From assembly GCA_012841405.1 (NCBI GenBank), contig DUUT01000098.1, forward strand, positions 27,533-91,532: a stretch of 64,000 bases of DNA, written 5' to 3'. This DNA is from Chloroflexota bacterium (lineage in GTDB: Bacteria > Chloroflexota > Anaerolineae > UBA1429). Numbering within the stretch: the first letter of the stretch is position 1; every line of letters starts with the position of its first letter. The translations under genes and the position numbers were made by a program. The notes below the pieces were generated by a model. The model was given only the letters and a program-made list of their open reading frames with translations. It did no database searches and had not been told where the DNA came from. Below, piece by piece: positions 30,634 through 39,548 of the stretch.

Positions 30634-30663
30634 GGCGGGACCACGGCCTCGCGTGGTCCCGCC
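30634..30663 (-). terminator. Terminator hairpin of gdh
   Basis: GGCGGGACCACG (30634-30645) pairs with CGTGGTCCCGCC (30652-30663), a perfect 12-bp stem with a 6-base loop, 27 bases past the gdh stop codon. Confidence 0.7.
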
Positions 30664-30689
30664 CTCAGGGTGCTGCGCTATCGGCCGAG

Positions 30690-31943
30690 CTACACGCAAG
30701 GGCCTCGTAGCGCCTGCGCCCGGGCCACGCGGTCGATGGCCAGGATGTAAGCCGCCACGCGCATATCCACCTTTTTCTCCTGCGCCATGTTCAGGACCTG
30801 CTCAAAGCTGCGCACCATGATCGCGTGCAGCTGCTCGTTGACCTCGCACTCGGTCCAGAAGTGGAACTGGCGCCCCTGGATCCACTCAAAGTAGGAGACG
30901 ACGACGCCGCCGATGTTGGCCAACACGTCGGGCACCAAAAAGATGCCCTTGTCGGTCAGGATGTCGTCGGCCTCGGGGGTAACGGGGCCATTCGCGCCTT
31001 CGACGACGAGCTTGGCGCGGATGCTGGGCGCGTTGCACTCTGTCACCGCGCCCTCGAGGGCGCACAGGGCCAGGATGTCCACGTCCATGGCGAGCAACTC
31101 GTCGTTCGTGATGCACTCCGCCGACGGGTACCCCGCGAGGAGGTTGTTGTTCTGGCGCGCGTAGCACAGGAGATCGCGCACATCCAACCCCTTGGGGTTG
31201 TAATAGCCGCCGGTCACGTCACTGATCGCGACGACCTTGCAGCCGAGGTCCTCCAAGAGGTAGGCGCTGGGCGCCCCGACCTTGCCAAACCCCTGGACCG
31301 CCACCGTCGCCCCTTCTAGGGGCATGTTGCGATGCTTGAGGGCTTCGGCCGTCACCCACGCGATGCCGCGCCCCGTGGCCTCCGCACGCCCTACCGACCC
31401 GCCAAGCTCCAGCGGCTTGCCGGTAACCACGGCGGGGGTAAAGCGGCCGCACTGGTTGGAGTACGTGTCCATGATCCACGCCATGGTCCGCGCATCCGTA
31501 CCCACGTCCGGCGCCGGGATGTCGTCCTCCGGGCCCATGATGATGGCGATCTCGGTGGCATATCGCCGCGTGAGATTCTCCAACTCATCCACCGACAGCG
31601 TACGGGGGTCACACGTCACCCCGCCCTTGGCGCCACCGTAGGGGAGGTTCGCCACGGCGCACTTCCACGTCATCCACATGGCCATCGCGCGCATCTCGTC
31701 GAGGGTGACGCCCGGATGGTAGCGGATCCCCCCCTTTGACGGGCCACGCGCCGTGGAGTGCTGGATCCGATAGCCGGTCATGATCTTTTCCGAGCGATCA
31801 TCCATCCTGACGGGAAAGTTGACGATCAGCTCACGCCTGCAGACGCGCAGCGCCTCCAGAATGTGGTCGGGTTGCTCCACATAGGTAGCAGCTCGATCGA
31901 ATTGGGTCAATGCGACATCAAAGGGTGATCGACTGTTCTCCAC
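30690..31943 (-). CDS. gdhA: Glutamate dehydrogenase
   Basis: 417 residues, standard for the hexameric GluDH family; interconverts glutamate and 2-oxoglutarate plus ammonia. Substrate Lys residues lie in GPSKGGIRYHP and YGGAKGGV, followed by the DDIPAPDVGTDARTMAWIMD block, and the cofactor motif VAVQGFGKVG. GTG 31943 follows GAGGAGAATC; longer in-frame readings upstream are non-coding. No adjacent regulator; a strong hairpin ends the gene. Confidence 0.95.
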   Translation of the reverse strand: MENSRSPFDVALTQFDRAATYVEQPDHILEALRVCRRELIVNFPVRMDDRSEKIMTGYRIQHSTARGPSKGGIRYHPGVTLDEMRAMAMWMTWKCAVANLPYGGAKGGVTCDPRTLSVDELENLTRRYATEIAIIMGPEDDIPAPDVGTDARTMAWIMDTYSNQCGRFTPAVVTGKPLELGGSVGRAEATGRGIAWVTAEALKHRNMPLEGATVAVQGFGKVGAPSAYLLEDLGCKVVAISDVTGGYYNPKGLDVRDLLCYARQNNNLLAGYPSAECITNDELLAMDVDILALCALEGAVTECNAPSIRAKLVVEGANGPVTPEADDILTDKGIFLVPDVLANIGGVVVSYFEWIQGRQFHFWTECEVNEQLHAIMVRSFEQVLNMAQEKKVDMRVAAYILAIDRVARAQALRGPCV

Positions 31944-32171
31944 GATTCTCCTCGCGTACAAGTATGTGGCACGGTCAGGCGCATGATGGAACACGAACGA
32001 ATGGGATGCGCACCGAGGCTGCTGCGACGGCTCGCCCAGAAAGCCGTCCCCTTGCGTTGGCGGGCTAAACGTACACGGTGCCGACCGCTCTGTGAGGGAT
32101 GGCGCGACCTCACACGGCGGCCGGCACGAGGGTGTGTCATCCTGATGCCTCATGGCACTGCATGTACACAA

Positions 32172-32244
32172 TGAGCCGTGCGCGACTCGAACGCGCGACA
32201 ACCTGCTTAAAAGGCAGGGGCTCTACCGACTGAGCTAACGGCTC
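32172..32244 (-). tRNA. tRNA-Lys (UUU)
   Basis: A 73-base cloverleaf: acceptor GAGCCGT/ACGGCTC, D arm GCTC/GAGC, anticodon stem CCTGC/GCAGG with loop CTTTTAA (anticodon UUU), and T arm GCGCG-TTCGAGT-CGCGC. Discriminator base A; CCA is not encoded. All stems pair without mismatch. Confidence 0.97.
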
Positions 32245-32252
32245 ATGGCTCG

Positions 32253-32281
32253 ATTATACCCCCGCCCACCCCGGTGGTCAA
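32253..32281 (-). promoter_or_regulatory. Promoter of tRNA-Lys
   Basis: Minus strand TTGACC (plus 32276-32281), 17 bases, TATAAT (plus 32253-32258). The -10 box ends only 8 bases before the tRNA, so the 5' leader would be a few bases at most. Confidence 0.85.
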
Positions 32282-32371
32282 AAGTTCAGCCTCCGGCGGG
32301 GTGGGTCCGGGGCACACGCGCGATGCCCCACGGCGCCGCCGTGCCACGACGCTGTGGGCCTCGCGTGCCCA

Positions 32372-33667
32372 TCACGGATAGATGCGGCCCAGCGTCCGCG
32401 GGAAGGGGATCGTCTGGCGGATGTGGTGCAGGCCACAGATCCAGGCCACGGTCCGCTCGACGCCTAGCCCAAACCCCGCGTGGGGCACGGCGCCGTAGCG
32501 GCGCAGATCCAGGTACCACTCGAACGCCTCGCGGGGCAGGTTGTGCTCGACGATGCGCCGCTCCAGCAGCTCGAGGTCCGCCGTGCGCTGCCCCCCGCCA
32601 ATGATCTCGCCGTACCCTTCAGGCGCCAGGAGGTCCACCGAGAGGGACAGCTCGGGGTTCTGCGGATCGACCTCCATGTAAAAGGCCTTGCAGCGCGTCG
32701 GATAGCGGTGCACGAACACCGGCTGGTCAAAGCGCGCGGCAATGGCCGTCTCATGGGGCGCGCCGAAATCCTCGCCCCAGGGGAGCGACTCTCCGGCCTC
32801 CTCGAGGATCATCAGGGCCTCGTCATAGCTGATGCGTGGGAACGGCGGCGCGATGCCCTCCAGTGGAGTGGTGTCGCGCTCCAGAATCGCGAGCTCCTCC
32901 GCTCGCTCCTCCAGCGTGCGCCCCACGATGTAGGAGACGAATGCTTCCTCCACCCGCATGCACTCGTCCAGATCCGCGTAGGCCATCTCGGGCTCGACCA
33001 TCCAGAACTCGGTCAGGTGGCGACGCGTCTTGCTCTTTTCGGCGCGGAACGTGGGCCCAAAGCAGTAGGTGCGCCCAAAGGCGGCGATGGCCGCCTCGTT
33101 GTAGAGCTGGCCACTCTGGGTGAGGTAGGCCTTGTCACCAAAGTAGTCCGTCTCAAAGAGCGTCGTCGTTCCCTCGCACGCCGCTGGCGTAAGGATGGGG
33201 GCGTCGACGAGCACGAAACCATGATCGTCGAGCCAATCGCGGATGGCGCGAATGACGGTGGCGCGCACCCGCAGGGTGGCCCACTGCTGTGTGGAGCGCA
33301 GCCACAGGTGCCGACGCTCCATGAGGAAATCGATGCCGTGCTCCTTCGGCGCGATGGGATAGTCCTGTGCCAGCTGGACGATCTGCAAGTCGCTGAGTGA
33401 CAGCTCGTACCCGCCCGGGGCGCGCTCATCGGCGCGCACCGTCCCTGTGGCGATGAGCGAGGACTCTTGGGTGATGCTGCGGGCAGCCTCGAACGCCTCG
33501 GGGCTCAGCTCCTTCTTGAACGCCACGCCCTGCACGAGGCCGGTGCCATCACGAAGGAGCAGGAACTGCAGCCGCCCCTTGTCGGTGCGGTTGTACAGCC
33601 ATCCCTTGACGGTAACCTCTTGACCGACATGCTCGGCGAGCTTGTCTATGGTTACATGCTCGGACAA
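32372..33667 (-). CDS. asnS: Asparaginyl-tRNA synthetase
   Basis: 431 residues, class II aminoacyl-tRNA synthetase. N-terminal OB fold ([24 protein letters not shown]), motif 2 [24 protein letters not shown], and motif 3 near the end [16 protein letters not shown]. The [29 protein letters not shown] segment marks it as AsnRS rather than AspRS. The ATG at 33667 begins SEHVTIDKL; leader DNA upstream has no recognisable T-box. Confidence 0.93.
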   Translation of the reverse strand: MSEHVTIDKLAEHVGQEVTVKGWLYNRTDKGRLQFLLLRDGTGLVQGVAFKKELSPEAFEAARSITQESSLIATGTVRADERAPGGYELSLSDLQIVQLAQDYPIAPKEHGIDFLMERRHLWLRSTQQWATLRVRATVIRAIRDWLDDHGFVLVDAPILTPAACEGTTTLFETDYFGDKAYLTQSGQLYNEAAIAAFGRTYCFGPTFRAEKSKTRRHLTEFWMVEPEMAYADLDECMRVEEAFVSYIVGRTLEERAEELAILERDTTPLEGIAPPFPRISYDEALMILEEAGESLPWGEDFGAPHETAIAARFDQPVFVHRYPTRCKAFYMEVDPQNPELSLSVDLLAPEGYGEIIGGGQRTADLELLERRIVEHNLPREAFEWYLDLRRYGAVPHAGFGLGVERTVAWICGLHHIRQTIPFPRTLGRIYP

Positions 33668-33917
33668 AGTAGCCTCCGATCGATGGTGAACGTATAGTGG
33701 GAACCTAATGGTGCGTTGTGCTCAACACGCTGATCTGCGCTGGCCTCTGCGGCCCCGCATATCGGGCCGCGATTCAGTCGCACGCACGTGACACAGCATG
33801 CCCAAGACCCAGAGATACGACCAGCAATTGCCGCCCGCAGCAGGTGGGGCCTTGATTGGCTTACCGGCTGCAACCACCTACTACGCCAGACTGTGGTTCA
33901 GAAAGCGCCCATTTTCC

Positions 33918-34724
33918 CTACCGCGCGCTATTGCCAACACCATCTCGCACAAAGTGACTGCAGTGACTCGTCAATCCGCAGATCGAGCACTGTGGACTAT
34001 GCTCCAAGCAGATACCGCTGGCGAGACCAAACTCTTCTGATCGTACTTGGCCGTAAGCAGCGAACACAATATCGATATATCGAATAGGGTGGCCTGTTGC
34101 CTGAGCGAACTTTCTTCCTTGGATTACTGTCTTCAGAAGCTGCTCGTTGCTGTCAATGAGGCCCAATCTCTGAAAGACACGGCATACTACCCTGTCTGGC
34201 TTGAGAACAGGCAAGCCGATATCTGTCAGAACATGATAAGTCGTAACCCTGCCCAAGCCCTTGAACCGATACTCCAATTCCTCCTTCAGGAGCATCAGGT
34301 TTTCAAAGGAATCCATCGGCAAGAAAGAGTCTATATAACTCTGAAACGAGCCATATTCGTTGACAATGTCCTTGAAGATCTTTGCGTTCTCGATACAGGC
34401 GCAGACTTTGCGCCTGTTTCTAATCATCTCTGGGTCGTGTAGTATTTCGTCTAGCTTGCTCTCATGGTAGCTTGCGACGGTGGCGTAATCGGGAAAGTAC
34501 CGGCGAATCAGGTTCAGCTTAGCACTGACCGTCGTGGCTCTGAACCCCGAGTAAAACACAACATATACGAGTATCCAGTAATACTCGGCATCAGAGAAAG
34601 TTTTGCCCTCAAGACGTTTGTACTCATCAAGGTTAGCGCGAATCCTATCAGCAGAGAGGTTCGCCGAGCCAACGCTGATGAGAGTGGATTCGGCTTTCCT
34701 GAAGATGGCTTCATAGTCTCTCAT
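33918..34724 (-). CDS. Methyladenine-glycosylase-like HhH repair protein
   Basis: 268 residues of the Tag/HhH-GPD type: WILVYVVFYSGFRATTV, RNRRKVCACIENAKIFKDIV, the helix-hairpin-helix like KGLGRVTTYHVLTDIGLPVLKPDRVVCRVFQRLG, and a C-terminal Cys set (C-x6-C-x2-C-x5-C in CLEHSPQC-SIC-GLTSHC) like the Fe-S cluster of endonuclease III relatives. Probably excises alkylated or altered adenine from DNA. The gene is clearly AT-richer and uses more A/T-ending codons than its neighbours, suggesting recent transfer. Confidence 0.82.
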   Translation of the reverse strand: MRDYEAIFRKAESTLISVGSANLSADRIRANLDEYKRLEGKTFSDAEYYWILVYVVFYSGFRATTVSAKLNLIRRYFPDYATVASYHESKLDEILHDPEMIRNRRKVCACIENAKIFKDIVNEYGSFQSYIDSFLPMDSFENLMLLKEELEYRFKGLGRVTTYHVLTDIGLPVLKPDRVVCRVFQRLGLIDSNEQLLKTVIQGRKFAQATGHPIRYIDIVFAAYGQVRSEEFGLASGICLEHSPQCSICGLTSHCSHFVRDGVGNSAR

Positions 34725-34840
34725 CGCCGAGCTTCTCCTATCGCCTGTGGGGCGCCGAAGGCTGTCGGCCCAACGGGTCGGACGCCCGGTAGCTATGCCA
34801 TATTCTATGGGTGCGGGGGAAGCGCGTCAACGCAACGGCT

Positions 34841-37800
34841 CTAGCCCCGCGCCAGGGCGTCGACGGCCGCCCGCAAGCGGCGGCGCACCCCGCCGAGGGG
34901 CAACACCCGCCCCACCACCTCGCGCTCCTGGGCATCGAAACCCTTCAACAGCCAAAAGCCGGCGGCGTAAGCGACCAGACCCGGCACGATGGTCAGGGGC
35001 CGGTAGGCCGGCGGCGCCAGCACCACCAGCAGCGCCATGGGGAGGGCCGAGAGCGCCTGCTTCCAGGCCAGCTGCGGCCAGGGGATGGTCGCCAGGTAGC
35101 GACGGATGCCGGCATAGAACGGGATCAACAGCACGAGTTCCGACGCCACCGCCACATAGGCCGAGGCCATGTAGCCGAAGCGTGGGATCAGCAGGAGGTT
35201 GCCCACCACGTTGAACGCCAGCCCCAGCACGAACGCTCGGGTGAGGTAGCGTTGCTGATCCAGCGCGATGAGCACGTACTGCGTCACCGAGTTGATGAAC
35301 CCAAAGGGCATGTACCAGATCATCACCTGGAGGATCTCAGCGCTCTGGGGGAGGTACTGGGAGCCGCCGAGGACGCCGATGAGCTCGCTGGAGAGCGCCC
35401 AGCCGACCAGCGCGATCGGTACAGCAAAGGCCAAGAGCAGCTTGGCCGCCAGGCGGTAGGTGCGCAGCAGCGCGTCGTGGTCTGAGGCAGCATAGCGCGC
35501 CATCAGGGGGAACAGCGCCATGGTAAAGAAGGAGGGCACCACCTGGACGGCATCGACGTACTTGTAGGCGGTGCCATACCATCCGACGACACGCGGGTCA
35601 GGGGCCAGCATCTCGAGCAGGAGCACGGCGACCTTGAAAAAGAGGGTCGCCAGGAGGTGGTTGATCATGAGCGGGTACGACGCCAGGAGCATGCGCCCCT
35701 GAAAACCGAGATCGACGACGCACCGCGGACGGAAAAGAAGCCGCGTCATCTGGCTATAGAGGATGAGCATCGTGATAACGTTCACCACGATGGACACCCC
35801 GGCGTACCCCACGTAGCCATGCCCCGCGATGAGCGCCGCGGCACCCAGGGTCACCCGCAGGACGGTGGTCACCGTGGTGACGATGGCGGGGATCTCCATG
35901 CGCTCATGCGCCGAAAAGATGGCGCTGACGCTCGCCGAGACGTTGCTCGGCAGCAGGGCTACCCAGTAGAGGAGGATGGCCAGGACGGTCGCCGCGGGCA
36001 AGGGGCTCGTCCACTGGCGAAAGCCGACAAAGGCCGCCAAGACGGGCAAGGAGGCGAAGCAGAGCCCCACACGCGCCACCGCCGTGTTGACAAAGTAGCG
36101 GTTGGCCTCGTCCTTGTCCTTGGCCACCTCGCGCGTCACGAGGGCGTTGAGGCCGAAATTCGTCAGGATGTCGAACCAGGCGATGATGACCACCGCCAGG
36201 GTGTACTGGCCGCTATCCACCGGCCCGAGGATGCGCAGCAGCAGCATGGCAAAGGCCATGTCGATGACGCGATTCATCAGCGTGAGCGTCATGGGCGCCA
36301 TGGTGTTCTTGATCACCCGCTGCACATCGGCATCGGCGCGCGGCTCGCGATAGAAGCGGCGCCACGCCCAACATCCCCCCAGCAGCACCAGCACCATGCC
36401 CGACATGAAACTGGCGTACAGGCCATACTTGACGGGGTTGGGCGAGTACTTGAAGCGCACCACATGGCGCCCCGCCGGCACCTCCACCGCGCGGAAATTG
36501 CCGTTGGCGCGATAGATGTGCAGGCGCTCCTCCTCCAGCTCGGGTTGCAGCGCCTCCGCGGGACGCATGAAGGCCAGCCAGCCGTCGTAGAAGGCATCAC
36601 CCAGGACCAGGAAGCAGGGGATGGGCGTGTCGACGGTGATGGTCACCTCGTTGGGCGTATAGGCGATGTCTTGGACCGCACCGGTAAAGGTGTCGGGCAC
36701 GACCTCTGCCGGCGCCTGGCGCGGCGTCTCCTCGAGGATCACCACCTCGCGCGGATCCAGCGTGCGCAGCGCCTGGCGACGCGCCTCCGCATCCGGGATG
36801 TTCTCCCCGCGTGGCACGAGAAAGGCGCGCGGCATGGCGTCGTCGTTGCGGTAGATGCGCACCTCACCGTCATAGACGAGGGTGTACCCCGGTCGGTCGA
36901 TGCTGCGCTCCCTCACGGTGATGACGTACCGCGCGTTGAGCATGTCGAGGAGGGGCGAGTCGAGCGCCTCGGGATACTTGACCGAGAGCGGGGCGATGCG
37001 GTTGTACGGCAGCTCTCCCTGCGGCTGGATGAGCTCCATGTACTCGACGTACTGCCGGGGGATGATCGAGTCATAGCCGCGCACGTCCTGCAGGCCGTAC
37101 ATCATCGCCATGTTGGCGTTGAGCGTCTTTTCATCGCCCCCGACGAGGGTGGTGATACGAAAGAGCCCCTCCTGCTCCAGCAAAAAGTCAATGGCCGGCG
37201 TGCGATAGGCGATCAACGCCGGATCCACCGCCGGCAGGAAGGGCTTGCCGATGACGAACAGCTCGGCGGCGACGACGGCCAGCGCCAGCCCGGCCCACAG
37301 GGCGCGACGCTGGATAGCACGCCGCGCCAGCAGCACCCCCCCGGCCATGACGAGCGCCAGCGCCAGGATGAGCAGGTTGCGGAACTGGTAGGAGAAGAAC
37401 ATGCGGCCGTCGGCAAAGGCTTCCTCGGCCCTGGCCAGGTGCGGCAGCAGCGCCTGGCACAAGGCAGCGACGCACTCCTTGGCAAGGAGGCTCACCCCGA
37501 GCCCGACGAGCCCCGCCGCCCCGACGGCCAGCGTCCCCGCCGGCACGATGGGCCAGCTGAGGCGCCGCGCCCAGCGACGCCAGCCGGCCTCCTCGCCATC
37601 CTCCGCGGGAGCCCACAGGGCGTCGCAGCCCATCCCGGCGAGCAGCCCCACCACCAGGGTGTAGGGATAGATCCAGCGGAAGGGGGAGTGCACCTGGCTC
37701 ATCCCCGGCAGGGCGTACACCAGACCATAGAGGGGCGTCCCAAAGGCGAACAGCAGACAAAGGGCGGCAAACGCCGCCCAGAAGCCGAGGTAACGCCCCC

Positions 37801-38953
37801 GGCGACGGACGATGGCCACACCAGCCAGCAGCAGGGGCAGCAGCCCCACGTAGCTGCCCCCCTCGACATAGTTCTTGATGCCCCAAAAGATGGTGCGGAT
37901 CGGTTCGCCGCGGGCGTTGACCGTCGCCGGCGTCCACTGCCCGGTGAACAGGTCCAGGTAGCCGTGGTGGGTGGGGTTCCCATAGAAATCGGGGATCAAG
38001 AACGCCAGGAGGTGGCGCCGCGGCAGGGCCCACCCGCGGATCTCGGCCAGGCTGGCACTGCCATCACGGAAATTGTGCCGCACGAGCTCGAGGCTCGGCA
38101 GCCACTGGGCGGTGCCGAGGCCGAGCCCCAGCAGCGCCATGGCCCCCAGGACGAGCGCCGCGACGAGCAGGCCCCGCCAGGAGCGCGCTCTCCAGGAGCG
38201 CACTCTCCAGGCCAGGCGTACGAGCCGATAGGCGGCAAAGGCCCCGGCGCTGAGCGCGACGTAGTAGTACATCTCCGGGTGGCCGGCGAGAAACACCATA
38301 CCAAAGGCGAGGGTGCCGCCCACGAGTTCGGGCACGTTGGACAGCAGCCGTCGCTCCCCCGCCTCGGCGCGTTGGGCGATGCGCTCGATCATCGTCAGGA
38401 TGAGAGGGAGCCACACCGCCGCGGCGATGATCATCGGAAAGACGGTGCGCACGGCCATGAAACCGCCAAAGGCGAACGTCACCGCGCCGACGGCGGCGCC
38501 GCCCCGCCCCACGCGCAGCGTGCGGGCCAGGATGTAGGTGTTCAGCGCCGCCAAGAAGAGGTGCAGCGCGGTGAACCAGCCAAAGGCCGCATGGATGGGA
38601 AGCACGTAGAACAGCACACTGAGGGGGTACATGGCCGAATGCTGCCCCGCGGCCAGGAAGGGGACTCCCGTCAGGATGTAGGGGTTCCAGAGGGGGATCT
38701 GTCGCTGCTGTAGGGCATCGACGATGAAGCACTTCCACACATAGCTCTCGAGATAGAGATCATTGAGCAGATCGTTGTGTGGAACCTCGACGCCTACCTG
38801 GGCGGCATAGCTACGCCAGGGCTGCCACTGGAAGGCGCTGTCGGCAGGGAGCATCGTCTTGCCACCCACCGTCACGGGCCAACAGAACACCAACGCCAAC
38901 ACCGCGAACAACAGGATGATGCCCAGGTCTTGGCGTCGACCTTGATCGCGCAC
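34841..38953 (-). CDS. YfhO-like membrane protein fused to a flippase
   Basis: 1370 residues. Residues 1 to about 870 are a YfhO-type membrane protein: DSAFQWQPWRSYAAQ, LWNPYILTGVPFLAAGQHSAMYPL, many helices, then an outside beta domain and a helix near 865, a family tied to glycosylation of surface polymers. From about 880 (VIKNTMAPMTLTLMNRVIDMAFAMLLLRILGP) a Wzx/MATE-type flippase of about 12 helices runs to the end. I know the two families as separate proteins. An uninterrupted frame covers the junction. Likely role in cell-surface lipid-linked sugar export and transfer. GAGGGGG precedes the start. Confidence 0.88.
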   Translation of the reverse strand: MRDQGRRQDLGIILLFAVLALVFCWPVTVGGKTMLPADSAFQWQPWRSYAAQVGVEVPHNDLLNDLYLESYVWKCFIVDALQQRQIPLWNPYILTGVPFLAAGQHSAMYPLSVLFYVLPIHAAFGWFTALHLFLAALNTYILARTLRVGRGGAAVGAVTFAFGGFMAVRTVFPMIIAAAVWLPLILTMIERIAQRAEAGERRLLSNVPELVGGTLAFGMVFLAGHPEMYYYVALSAGAFAAYRLVRLAWRVRSWRARSWRGLLVAALVLGAMALLGLGLGTAQWLPSLELVRHNFRDGSASLAEIRGWALPRRHLLAFLIPDFYGNPTHHGYLDLFTGQWTPATVNARGEPIRTIFWGIKNYVEGGSYVGLLPLLLAGVAIVRRRGRYLGFWAAFAALCLLFAFGTPLYGLVYALPGMSQVHSPFRWIYPYTLVVGLLAGMGCDALWAPAEDGEEAGWRRWARRLSWPIVPAGTLAVGAAGLVGLGVSLLAKECVAALCQALLPHLARAEEAFADGRMFFSYQFRNLLILALALVMAGGVLLARRAIQRRALWAGLALAVVAAELFVIGKPFLPAVDPALIAYRTPAIDFLLEQEGLFRITTLVGGDEKTLNANMAMMYGLQDVRGYDSIIPRQYVEYMELIQPQGELPYNRIAPLSVKYPEALDSPLLDMLNARYVITVRERSIDRPGYTLVYDGEVRIYRNDDAMPRAFLVPRGENIPDAEARRQALRTLDPREVVILEETPRQAPAEVVPDTFTGAVQDIAYTPNEVTITVDTPIPCFLVLGDAFYDGWLAFMRPAEALQPELEEERLHIYRANGNFRAVEVPAGRHVVRFKYSPNPVKYGLYASFMSGMVLVLLGGCWAWRRFYREPRADADVQRVIKNTMAPMTLTLMNRVIDMAFAMLLLRILGPVDSGQYTLAVVIIAWFDILTNFGLNALVTREVAKDKDEANRYFVNTAVARVGLCFASLPVLAAFVGFRQWTSPLPAATVLAILLYWVALLPSNVSASVSAIFSAHERMEIPAIVTTVTTVLRVTLGAAALIAGHGYVGYAGVSIVVNVITMLILYSQMTRLLFRPRCVVDLGFQGRMLLASYPLMINHLLATLFFKVAVLLLEMLAPDPRVVGWYGTAYKYVDAVQVVPSFFTMALFPLMARYAASDHDALLRTYRLAAKLLLAFAVPIALVGWALSSELIGVLGGSQYLPQSAEILQVMIWYMPFGFINSVTQYVLIALDQQRYLTRAFVLGLAFNVVGNLLLIPRFGYMASAYVAVASELVLLIPFYAGIRRYLATIPWPQLAWKQALSALPMALLVVLAPPAYRPLTIVPGLVAYAAGFWLLKGFDAQEREVVGRVLPLGGVRRRLRAAVDALARG

Positions 38954-39083
38954 GGTTCCCCCTCGATCGGGCTTGAGGCAGCGGCAGGGTGAAGGAGCCT
39001 CCTACCAGGGGGCCTCAGCACCCGAGGCCACAGGCGCCCCGGGCTACACGGCGCGTCGCCCGAAGGGACGCGCCGGTTACGGG

Positions 39084-39111
39084 ATTATAGCAGGGGCAGG
39101 GATAGGGTCAA
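39084..39111 (-). promoter_or_regulatory. Promoter of the YfhO-flippase gene
   Basis: Minus strand TTGACC (plus 39106-39111), 16 bases, TATAAT (plus 39084-39089). Confidence 0.75.
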
Positions 39112-39196
39112 GGTGCGGGCCGCCTCGGCCTCTTCCCGGCCGACAGGCCCGTGAGGCACCGGTGGGGCACCACGGACCGACGCCACAGCACCAGCA

Positions 39197-39226
39197 TTGA
39201 CAGCGCTATGAGTCTTCTGATATACT
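39197..39226 (+). promoter_or_regulatory. Promoter of the ABC sugar transporter
   Basis: Perfect TTGACA (39197-39202), an 18-base spacer and TATACT (39221-39226). Confidence 0.75.
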
Positions 39227-39548
39227 AAATACAGAATCGGGCTTGAGAGCGGCAATACCATCTCTGTTGGCGCCTTCAGGCTAGGGTTTCGCAACGACTC
39301 GCAGCTTTGCACCCGTCCCCTCGACCTCTCCAGAACCCACGTCGCATCCTGATCCGTTGGCACCGCAATCCAATCCGCCTCCTGGAACATGCCTATCATG
39401 AGGCAGTCGTGAGGGCTTGCGTCACCGCCTCGCACGGCCGCCCATCATGCCCGGCGACATCACCCTAGCCGCCATCGCCCGCGACCGGCGGCGCGATCGG
39501 CGGCTCGTTAGGCCACAAGTGGCTGTTGTCAGAAAGGCAGGTTGGAGG

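Larger units (their letters stand above)
38954..39548. other. 595-base divergent intergenic region
   Basis: Holds the leftward promoter of the YfhO-flippase gene and the rightward promoter of the ABC sugar transporter, with a leader of about 310 bases before the transporter. No gene seen in the leader. No clear LacI-type palindrome was found. Confidence 0.6.

Noticed and set aside
32340..32365. A 13-base match (CACGACGCTGTGG) to the CTAG element between tRNA-Lys and asnS.
   Set aside because: Only one short block matches, with no inverted-repeat ends, so it may be chance or a relic too small to call.
33668..33917. Possible T-box riboswitch before asnS.
   Set aside because: No AGGGTGG-type T-box sequence, specifier hairpin or terminator pair was found.
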